In this document: positions 12,211 through 24,200 of the stretch, piece by piece
Position numbering within the stretch: position 1 is the stretch's first letter
How the letters are laid out: every line of letters starts with the position of its first letter
Assembly (NCBI RefSeq): GCF_910596095.1
Contig: NC_056552.1
Span: 14,303,111-14,367,110 of the forward strand
Direction: 5' to 3'
Length of the DNA stretch: 64,000 bases
Source: Thunnus maccoyii
Lineage: Eukaryota; Chordata; Actinopteri; Scombriformes; Scombridae
Notes under the pieces: generated by a model
What the model saw: the letters and a program-made list of their open reading frames with translations, nothing else
Databases searched by the model: none
What the model was told of the DNA's origin: nothing
Program-made: the position numbers and the translations under genes

Positions 12211-15200
12211 ATGTGTGTGAGGGAGTTATGAACGCTACCTTTGTCCGAGTCCCGCGACTCCACCGAGCTGTTGGAAGAGGTGGATTGAGCTGTAGAGAAA
12301 CAGGGTTGTAAAGTAAAATATGTTTTAATCAAAAGGGAGTTGTTAAAAAATAATAATGACAAGCACAAATGAAAAATGAAAATGATATAATTTCCAAGAA
12401 ATTTATATCAGCAAGGGAGAAGAGACGAGTCATACCCCTGTGCCTCTTATGTTTGTCTTTGTGTTTGTGCTTCTTGGAATGCGAGGATGATCTCTTCCTC
12501 TTCTTCTTCTTCTTTTTCTTGTCTAATGGCTCCTGGTTCTCCTCTGAAACCCCTTTAGTCCTTGTCTTTGCCTTCACCTCCTTTCTCCTGGCGACAGAAA
12601 CACAGGTTGATCAAACTGAATTCACAATATAAAGATCTCAACTATGGCACCATTTGAAATACAACTTGAAATCCTTTAAGGCCATGTTTCAGAGGTTCAT
12701 GAAAGACTCTTGAATGGGCAAAGGCTTTCTATACATCTTGTAATAAAGTCTGCTGGAACATAAAACTGCTTAAAACCACCCACTGTGACCAAAAAGACAA
12801 CATTTTTAATGTAAAAAAGGTGAAAAGTATGTTGCTTACTTGTGGTGGTAATTGAGTTTGAACGAGCATTCAGGGCATAGTCCTAGAACAGAACCAACAT
12901 GGCATCATCATTTACAGTGTAATGGTCATAGAAACTGTTTCACTGGTATTAGTGTATTATTATTATTACAGCCATTATCAGTGTGATGTAACATTACAGG
13001 ATAGCTTCACAATTTTTCTGTCCTAAAACAATAGTCAGGTTCCCAAATGAGCATTGACACGTTTCTCTTGCTGTGATGATTCCTCCTGTTCGTACAGGCA
13101 ATTAAGAGGTCCCTTCATAATGCACTTTCAATGTAAGTGATAGTGGGCAAAAATGTATTTCAAAGTTTATTTGAAGCTAATATGAAGCCTCAGCCATCCA
13201 CATTAGTCAAATTAAGTCAATATCTTTCAAAGTTACAGTCTTTATAGTGCCATTTCCCTCTTTTTGTTACAATCCTTCGACTGCAGCTGAACAGGAAACC
13301 ACTGTCCATTGAGACACAAAGAGGGAATTTTTTACTAAAAAGACTAACTGTGGAAGATATCCATTTTATTTGACTAACTCAGGCCCATATTATCTTCCTA
13401 TAGAATTTTAAATACATTTTTGGTCATAACAAGGACTGTTGTTTTAAGACAGACTTGAAAAATTGTGAACCTGTCCTTTAATTCTTGTACTTCTTATGGC
13501 AACATAATTATGATGTTGGTGAGCTGGGACATTAAGGATGAAATATGTTAAAATGAAGATTTCATTTTATATTCAGAGTGAATAACCTATCACTTTCCCC
13601 CCATTTATTCATGTCCAGGTTGCAGTGGCAGCAGGCTAAACAAGATAACCCCTACTTCTTCCTCCCAAGCCATGTCCTCCAGCTCTTTCTGGGGGATCCC
13701 AGGGCATACCCATATGTTTATTGATTTATTATGAGAGACATTTTACCTAAGATACTTGTTCAACAGTTTATCCATTACCTTTTGAATTCTATTTATATAT
13801 CATTATATATCTGGCAAGGGTTGCATATTCGTACTTCTTGTCATTAAACATTACTTTCAATTCATGCTGCTATAAAATATAACCATCACCGAAACTGTGT
13901 GTAAACTGAAAAAAATGTTTGTACCAGAAGCATACAGATGGGTGACAAATAAAAGGAAAAACTGGCACAGGTCTGAATGCTTGACCCCTACGGTGAGGGG
14001 ATCTAGTCCCTCTGTTATGCTGTGGGGGGCATTTTGCTTGCATGGTTTGGGTCCACTTGTCCCCTTAGAGGGAAGGGTCACTGCAAATCAATACGAAGTT
14101 GTTCTGAGTGATCACCTTTATCCTATGATGAAACATTTCTATCCTGATGGGAGTGGTCTCTTTCAGGGTGACAATGCCCCCATCCATAACGAGGAGTCAC
14201 TGAATGGTTTTATGAATATGAAAATAATGTGAATCATATGTTATGGTCTTCACAGTCACCAGATCTCAACCCAGTTGAACCCAATTGGATCATCAAAACA
14301 CTAAATGAGGGAATATCTTATTGAAGAATTACAGAGGAGTTCCAGAGACTTGTATAATCCATGCCAAGGCGTATTGAAGCTGTTCTGGTGGCCCAACACC
14401 TTACTAAGACACTTTATGTTGGTTTTTCCTTTAATTTCTCACCCATCTGTATATGACAGTATCATCTGGAAACTCGCTCCATGATTCTGGTATATAATTT
14501 ATATAAACTTATAATATATATAAAGAGAAGTGGACTAAGGACTGAACCCTGTGGAACTCCTTTTTTACTCTACAGGAAAGATGCTTTTCATTGTCATCAT
14601 AACACAGTTTATGGGTTCATAAGTACAATTTGAAACTTTATCAGTTGTTGCTAATGTTTTGAGAAACGTATTTAATAATTCCTTTTCCTTCATGAGTCCA
14701 TTGCAACATCATCACGATCCATTACATCTCTCCAGTGCGCCTTATCAAGTTCATGCTCCAGGGTCAACAAATCGTGTCTCATTACTGTCAAACCATTTAG
14801 GATTGTCAAAACATTGGATTTAGAAGTACAATAAACAGGAAAACATTTTTTGTTGATGAGGAGAAGCGACACGTCTGGATGTGACCTGTTGCACTAGCTT
14901 GTTAAAAGAGCCTGTCATTTCCTGCTTGACTGAGTTTACTACGACTGGTGGGTCCTCCAATTACGGTAATTATTATAACAGGATTTTCTGCAGTATGATA
15001 CCTGAAGGAGGATTATTATGAGCCGGGTCTTAGACGGAAACCCCCACTAGGCCACAGCCTCACACACACACGCGCAAAGACACATGCACACTAACACATC
15101 TTTTTACTTAGAATGATGAGAGAAAATGAGAAAATAATTTGTCTTTTGGCTTACTGAGTTTGACCAATGCGTTTCTCTTCTCGCCCTGTTCTACATAGGC

Positions 15201-18200
15201 AAAATTCACTTCCCAGCTTTTTAGGCCTTCCTGCTTCTCACAGCGTTTGTTTCCACACTGGAATTGACCTGGAAGACAAGAGAGCACACGAGCTGAATAC
15301 ATCAATAATGTTTACATATATTTCATCCACCTATCTCAGATCCACAACAACTTACGATAAATGCAAAGAAACAACCTCAATTCCGCATTTATTGATTATC
15401 TATTAGTAAGGAGTGAAGATTAACTGAGCAACAGTGCCCTGGTGATGAATGTACAAATAATTATGTGTCAAGAATGATTATGTATAATATAGAAAGAACA
15501 AACAGGCAGAATTGACACAAGTAAAAGATGATTGTATATTTTAAAAAATTATTTTACAAATGAGAAATCCAGAATATAAATCTCACACTTTTTCTGATTT
15601 TTTCAGCACTCTCTCGCCCCCGTCCATCTATCACTACACCCCTTCCTCCATATCCCCCTGCTCCTTCTCATCTCCCTTTCTTCACCTCGCCTCATCCCCT
15701 CAGGCCTCCCTCAAGCTGCTGCACAGCATGCCTATTATCCCTAGAGGAGCTTAAGGTGGCATTGATCTGGTCCCCGGGAATCCTCCAGACGGTAACAGAG
15801 GGAGCGAATGCGTCAGAACAGGCCGTTCTAGGCACGGGGACGCTCCTTATTCTCCAAGAGGAAAGTGATGCCTGCCTGCACTTACTTTAGATCAAGACTC
15901 TCTAAACATTCAGGTGAGGTGACGCTGGCTGTCATGGCTTCGGGCCACTTGCGCCATAAGGCAGACTTTGCAGTCATGTGCTGTACTGGATTAAAGAGCT
16001 ACGACATCAGGAAAAAAAGCACTTCTGGCCAGTGACTTTGACTTTTATTTTTCTGATACCCCTCTGATTCTTTTAACTTACTGTTTATCAAATTCTATTT
16101 CCCTAAATTATTCTTCAATAACAACCTAAAGTCAGATTTTACAGTTTGATGGCATCTCAAAGTTCAAATTAAAAAAAAATGAGAACATTTTTTGCAAAAG
16201 GTTCATTATAAAACTTAAAAGTAACTATAGTGAAACCAACCTCATTACATCAACTGAGGGGTGAAATTTTATAGTCTGTCAGTCATTTTTGCAGCAGGAG
16301 CGTGCAATCTGTCTAAACATAAAAATAACATTCATTAACGAATCAACCAATTCCTTATAAATGGGAAACAGTAAGAAAAGCTAGAAAGCTTAAACGGATA
16401 ACTAACTAAAAAACCTGTCACGCTTTAGGATGCCAGACATATACTGTATGTTCACTTAGCTGCATTTTCAATTTTTCATAACTTGACAAGTACTTAGTGA
16501 TGTGAAAATAAAAATGCCAGGATGTTCCTTTAAATCTTTGATGACCGGTCCTTTCTGACACTACATGGGTGTGACTTGAGACAGGGCCATCTCTTCACCT
16601 TGGTGCCAACATAATGCCACAAACAGTGACCAGTGCCCGCATACCTGAGAGAATCATGTGCTGTCTTCACCATCATCAGTGACGTCAAAGACAATCGCAC
16701 TGGAGTTGTCCCATGACATCTTATTCTCTCCATCATGCAAACACAAATCAACAGATACATCTACTCTATGTGCAAACGAGGCATTTACTGTATTGGTAAA
16801 GAAAAAAGGAGAAAGGCCCTGCTTATCTTGAATAGGGTATTGAATCCCTCGCTGCTGCAGTGAAGCTGCTCAGTGTCGAATATAAAAGAATGTGATATAT
16901 TCAAAGGTTACAACATGGAGAGTGTGAATATGTCTGACCCTGCAGCTACTTACAACCACAACCCTGGTAGAGTGGAGTCAATAGAAATCTGTTTCTAGGC
17001 AACTCCTTTGACAAAATAAATGTCAAAAACTAAATATAATCAAGGTCAGGAATACAATTCTTCTCTCTGACAGCTTTCAGCCCCTTTTTATACTCAAAAA
17101 CATTATTGTACCCTCATGAAAGCTAATGAGCACAGTGTTAGTCGATAGTGCTGGGCTCAGGAGGCAGATTTTTAAAATAGTGCCACACAGAGCACCCTTT
17201 CTTTGATGATAGAAATAAAAGGATGTACAGTGTATTTTGTTGACAAGTGTTCAGTTATCCTCACACATCAGGTGAGCCTCACGTGCTTCATGAGAAGACC
17301 TGGCAAAAGGTTGGCTGAGTAAACCCGTTAAAGAGAGGAAACTCCTGTCCTTCTACGTCAAAGGATCCTAATTCCACCAGCCAGTGGTCTGAGATCAAGA
17401 CGGATACACTGCGAGACAGATGGCTGCATGATTAACATTCACTGGATGGAGTTGCGGGGCTGTGACCCGAGCCGGCCCTCTTTCACTTTTTATGCACCCT
17501 TGGATAACCGTTAAAAGTTCACAAAGGACGCATTATCGTGAAATCGGGCCAGTTTGTTGAGAAAATATTCAGATTTAACATGTAGCACACTCTCTGAGTT
17601 TCACAGATTAAGCTGATTAAGGAGATAGGTAGTTGCAAAAACTTGCTTATTAGCACATGACTGTGGAGCCTGACTTAGAAAAAAGAAACACGTTTTATTG
17701 AAAGGAATAGTTTGACATTTTGGGAAAGACATTTTCATACCGACAGTTAGATGAGAAGATAGATTCCACTTTCATGTTTGCACAGTAAATATAATGCTAC
17801 CGCCAGCAGTCAGTTAGTTTAGCTTAGCATGAAGACTGGAAACAGTGGAAAGCAGCTAGCCTGGCTCTGTCCGAAAGGAACAAAATCTGCCTTCCAGCAC
17901 TTCAAAAGCTGAATAATAATATAATACAGTTTATATCTCGTTTGTTTAATCTGCACAACAAACAAAGTGTAAAAACGAGAAGTTGCAGGGTGTTGTATGA
18001 CTATTTCTTGGCCGGGCATAGTGACTTCTTAGAATCTCCATCGGTGACCTGGCAACCTCACAGTGACAACAAGACTCCAAGATAGTAAATAAGTGTATTT
18101 TACAAAATGACACACAATCCCACCTCTAACTCTGGATCAGATTCTGCCTCTTAATGTATGTTTTTCACATTGACAAGAAGTCCAGGCTGCTGACCCAAAG

Positions 18201-21200
18201 TGCCACACTCACTATGTTTTGAAATTTGACTCCACACCATCCAGTTAACTAAGTAGACTGAAGGGCATTATATGCAACTAGGATTATGTTTTATACTGTT
18301 TAAGTCCCAAGAACTGCATTGGATCTGTCTCTCACGCTGTATACTATTGAAAAATACTCCTATTAATTTTAATGTACAACACCCTGCTATTCACTCACAG
18401 ATAAACACTTAAAAACCATACTAGACTGGGAAAGCTTGGTGGGCTGTGGGTTTATTAGCTATAACTTCTAACACTAAAGATACACTCAGATACTTCTCCA
18501 GAGCTGATTTATTTTGCCTGGCCCAACAGAGCTCAGTAGGATATACTTCTAAAGTACAAACCCTGCCCACACTGGAACTCAGGCCAGCCTAAAGCACTCA
18601 TTAAAACCAACAACCAACAGTAACACCTTTAAATTGGCCTGAAATGAAAGGACACTTTCATTTTACTAAAATACACCACAAATTAATCCAAACTGCCTGT
18701 ATTTAATAGGAGGTGACAATATTAAAAAAAAAAAGTCAGATGGCCTAACACTTAACCTAACAGTGTCAGTTATACAGAGGCGCCAGAGGTGCATCGAACC
18801 TGATGCCAGCACTGTAGGTGAGAGAGTGTTAAAAACCTTTTTTTAAGTTACGTAAGCCAAGACCTTTGATACTCCATTTACCCTGACAGGAGGCCCACCA
18901 AAAATAAGCCTGGCCTCAACTAACTTTGGCCTTTCACCTCCTCCTGACAGCAAGACTAACGCTCAATTTGTACCAGAAGGGAAACACACAGAAAAACAAG
19001 AGTTGGAATGAAGCGGTTGCATACCTTACACCGCACATGTACATCTGCTCCAGTGTAAAAGACTCTCAGGACTCACATAATACTCACATATTGACATTTT
19101 ATTGGAAGCAAAGATAATATTTGGCAAAATGCTTCAATCCTAGCTTCATGCACTCATGTGTATCATGTGCAAGGAAGAAATTACACTGACTATGGCTAGA
19201 TTACTCAAAGGTATCCTGTGGAGTTTCTGCCCACTAGTAGTGCTATGGAGCAATATTTTTACGAGTTGGTCCCCAATTTTGTGAGAATGAATAAAAGGTG
19301 AATCTCATTCCTCAATAATCATTTAAGATGTAGGGAAACATAGGAGTCCTGGGGAGAGGATCACACATTATCCACCCCCAGGACACCTATACTTTCTCTT
19401 TAAAGGACCCATGTGTAAGATTTAGTGGCATCTAGCAGTGAGTTTGCAGATTGCAACCAACTGAATACCCCCCCCCCCTTCCAAGCATGTAGGAGAACCT
19501 ATGGTGGCCGCGAAACTCGCAAAAAACCTCGAAAGGCCCTCTCTAGAGCCAGTGTTTGGTTTGTCCGTTCTGAGCTACTTGAGAAACATGGCGTTGCAAC
19601 ATGGCGGGCTCTGTGGAAGAGGGCCTGCTCCCTATGTAAATATTAAGGGCTCATTCTTAGGTAATGAAAACACAACAATTCTTATTTTCAGGTGATTATA
19701 AACACCTGAAAACATACCTATGAATATAATATACCATTTCTGCTAAGTCTGCTCTGCTAGATGCCACTAAAACCTACACATTGCACCTTTAATTTTTTAA
19801 AAGGAAAAATATTTCTGACCTACAAAAGAAGAGAGAATCAAACCATTCGGTACTTAACCGTTACAGCAAACTCCTTCATCCCATATCACACTGTGGCCAT
19901 GAAAAGAAACATCAGTGCTCTTTGTAATCTACCTAATTAGGTGCGCAGTGGTCAGCATTACCTAATACCAACATAGCCTGAAGTGCACAGGGGGTGATAA
20001 GAGGACAGTGTCAAAAAGGTGTCCATGGCAAGGTGTAAATGCAGTGCCTCTTATAAGGAATTGCAAGTGCAAAAAAATACAAATTCATTCCTATATATTG
20101 CTATTCCTTATATCCCTATATAATCTGGCCATTTGATCTGGTAAACACAACTCCTGAGCCTGGATTAACAACATTCAATCCAGGTGTAACTAATTGAACT
20201 ATAAACTCTTGAATAGAATCTTGCTGTTGACACATCTAAAGGTTGTACACATTTTGCATTAAACAATGAATAAGACACAAAAACTGTGAAGTGCCTGCAT
20301 CTGAATATCAAATCAAGCTCTAGTTAAATTGTAACCATGATTAAGACTTTCTCCACCTTTCACCCAAACACTTTTAACTTTTACTTTGCACAAGCGCTTT
20401 CTCTACTTCTGAATAAGGATGGTGGGTCAACTTTACAGAATTAGATTAGTACTGATTTCATTGGAGAGTTTTAGCATCCCATGCTCTAAATAGTGCTTAA
20501 GAAGTATGTCTCTAGGAATCATTAATGTGCACAAATCACAGACGTGACAGCTGAAGTGAAGCGCCTCTGACCTGATCTAATTCCACTTCCTGTGCAGTAT
20601 TGCTACAGGGGGTGAAGTGTCAGAGACCAGGATTACACAGTCTTAATCTGGAACAATATATTGGCTTATTCAGCTTTCTCAGGCATGCTGTGTTTGTGTA
20701 TATTTGATGTAAACAACTAAAACAACTAATTATTCACAATGTGAAATGTGTGTGCATCTGCGTGCCTCAAAGCGTATCACTGAGCTGTGACGACGGGTTT
20801 ACCCTCACAGAGTGGCTGATAATGTCCCTCCAGGTAAAACCTATAAATATCTGTGGCTGTCACACACAGGAAGTGTAGACAGAGAGGAGGTGTTGTACTA
20901 ATCCTGAACAATTAATAGACAGTAACCATCAAAGCCCTGCCAAACTGTCGAGGTAAGCTCTTTGAATGAGGTATTGCTCTAAGTGTGAGACATAAATAGA
21001 AAAAAACAAATGTTAAAAAGGAGGGGGCGGGGGTTGTTTGTGTGAATAAACAGATCAATTGATTATTGAGTGGCACTAATAGTCACACAAGGTTGAGAGG
21101 CATGAGCACACAGGAAAACAAAAAGAAAGCTCAACTGAAAGGTCAAACATTTGAAAGGTTTTGTGTGTTCTTCTGTCAAGCCAATAAGTCAAAGTGAAGT

Positions 21201-24200
21201 AAAACAAGCATATTTTACATGAGGAGAGAATTGTAAAGACAAGTAGTCTACAGTATGTATTGTACTACTGTGTAAATCATCTTGTCTATGTCGCCACCTA
21301 GTGGAGAAAGTTGTCAACTTCTTTTGGCCGTGTTATGAGGAACCCTGTCCGAGGAAATGCCTTTATTAAGGAAAGATAATTCTCTAGCTAACAGGAATGT
21401 TTTCAGTGTTTCTCTGATTATAAATACAATAACAATAGAATGTATGATATTTATGTTATGAAACAGCAGTATATTCAAAACACACATACAGCAAGACAAT
21501 GATGGGAGTTTGTTGTACCTTTGCCGGAGACAACTTCATTTTCAGTCCGCCAACGAAATCCAAACTGTTGGGCACGAATTGAAAGAATAAAATGAATGAA
21601 TTGTGGCAGCATTTAATGTGTTTTCAGCATCTGAACACTGGGCCAAATGAAAAAAACATTCTGCAGATGTCAACAACTACTATCCTCATGTACACATAGT
21701 TTATTCATATTTTCAGTTTAGTTTTTTATGAAAGAATGCTGTATGATAGATGCAAGCATATTTAATTTAACGAAGCATCAGTGAACATGTCATTTGTAAG
21801 TTAGCCAGTTCCTGTATAGCACACTCTCCACTGTCTGTTGAGTCATCTGTGTGCTGTCACACCTCATTTGCCCAAAACCATAGATCAAAACTGGGAATGA
21901 TGCAACACATCGCTATATTTGCAATCGTTAGGCACATCAGAATAATTTGTGGGCAAATTTGGATTCATGTAGGAAGTTTTGCGGCAACTTGAATTATGTT
22001 GTCAGAGCTGCGTTTTAAGTTTTGACTGTTTTATATAGTGCCGATTATTATATTTCAATCTGGGTATTGCGTATTATATATGTATGTTATCTGTCAGGTC
22101 CATCAACATCACAACAGTCTGAGATAGCACATGAGTTTAAAATATATATTTGAGTATAGCGTACTCAGTGGAGAAAACAGTGCAGTTATGGAGCTGAGCC
22201 ATAAGCACACTGCCCTTGGGTTTAACATATTGTCAATTTTAAAGTCTGGATTGAGCCCAGAATGGCCTTGTGGTCAGTAGAGACAGAGCACAGTGCCAAA
22301 ACACATCTTGCACACAACTTTCATCTTAAATAGACCAGTAGTGGCAGAAATAAGTGACTGAGTTATTAAATTTGAACCTTTGCTCATGGCACCACCACTG
22401 GGACAATTAGCGTAATTTCTTCTGACAGTGGAGCACAGTGCAAAAATGGATCATCCTGCCAAGTGCAGGTAGTGTTCTTTGAGTACATTCTGTAGGTGTG
22501 GTAACTTGTTTTTCACTTTTTCCTTTTCTTTGCTGTTCCGACAGCCCATTTTCTTTTAAATAATAATCCCAAACAGATACAAGAATATGTTTTCTGTGTC
22601 CAGAGGTCTTTTCTCATTACTAAACACAATATTTTATCAACAGCCAGCCAGAAAAGAACATTACATAGGCATATTCATAACAGTGCACACATAATTAATT
22701 AGATTGTGTCATACTGTTGTTAGTGTATCTGAATATTCCTATGACATTGTCTCAGCCTCTTAACAACGGCACAGATACGCAAAAACTATCCCTTCCTTCT
22801 TTCAGGATTTCACTGATGTTCAACGTGTTCAAAGCTGCTGCATTCAATATACTCACTAATCATTAGGTGGTTTGAGCCACCTGCTATGTGCTGTCACATT
22901 GTCTGACATTTACTAAACACCTTCTGCTGCTGCATGCTGTTTTAAACTGGGCAATAAATCAATTAATGAATACGTTCATGCATTTATTCTACCTTGTTTT
23001 CCTTGTATCTGCTGAGGTCAGCTATGCAGTACTCTTTAAACAGTTTGTCGTAATACTTCTTGGCCAAATCTTTCTCCCTGGGACACGACAAGGAAAAGAA
23101 AGAAGTTAGGCAACAGTGCGAAACATTTCTTGGTCACCAGGTGCAAGTTACTTGAGTTCAATCATACATGTTTTCAGAAAAGAACAAAATGACTGAAAAC
23201 AGAAAGTGCATATTGAAGCAGCTTGTGTGAGTAGTTGATAATTACCATGTCATGTCATCCTCATCCTCATCCCTCCAGAGGAAGCGATGATTCTCACGCA
23301 GCACATCCACATCCGTTTTGTCTTTGGATCTGAGGGAAAGAAAAGCTTAAATGAGAAAGCTTACAGGCACAAGTACATGGATAAGGAGGATGAGTTAAAA
23401 AAAAATACTGCTACTTCAAATTCAAAGTAATTATATAAACGAATTACAGAAACGCATAGACAGTTGTCTGATATGGTTAACGCACTCTTCTTAGTTTTAG
23501 CAGCAAATGACTGATCCTTTAAGTTTGACAGTGAGACAGAACACTTACGCAGAACGTTTGAAGTCGGTCATCTGTCCTCCATAATAAAGTATGTAGTCAC
23601 CGACAAACTTCTTATGTCGCTCAAACTGGAGACGTCTGCTTAAGGTCATTATCAATTTAAATGTTTTGCACAGTGAATGTTTGAGCCTTTAAATGAAGAG
23701 TAACTTAGCACTTGGACCAACATGTAATAAACATACAGGATTGTTATATGATGTTTTAAAATGTACTGTATGTATTAAATCTTTTTTTTTTTGCTTTAAG
23801 ATATGACTTTTTGTCTTTTTTGAGGGATTATCAACCTGTTTCATCCTTTTATGTTGAAATCACAGACCAGTGAGACAGGTTGATAAAGAAAGGATACAGC
23901 ATTCATCGATATCAGATGGGCTCTTCTGTTCCTGGCTTCCTCTCTGCAAAATATAAAACAATCATATTTATCTAAAAGATTAGCAAAGAGTTAGTTCATG
24001 TTGACAGCATATTTTGTTCATTTGTATCACTAAAGACTTCTTAAACATTTTCTGTATAAAAAAGTGAGGACAATGGAGTGAGAGGAAACTATCATAACAT
24101 AGATGAATTATGCTCCCATTTGGTTTTATTTAAAGCATAAATTAATTAAAAAACACAAATCTTCTCTGAATGGTAATGTGAGGACCGTGGGTAAATTAAT

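Noticed and set aside
11994-12368. 124-codon minus-strand frame with poly-His/Thr
   Set aside because: It is translation of the TG/CA microsatellite overlapping fra10ac1 exon 12; the frame differs from the real exon.
16530-16760. 76-codon minus-strand frame in fra10ac1 intron 8
   Set aside because: No recognisable protein family, no flanking splice sites that fit, and its length is within chance for this composition.
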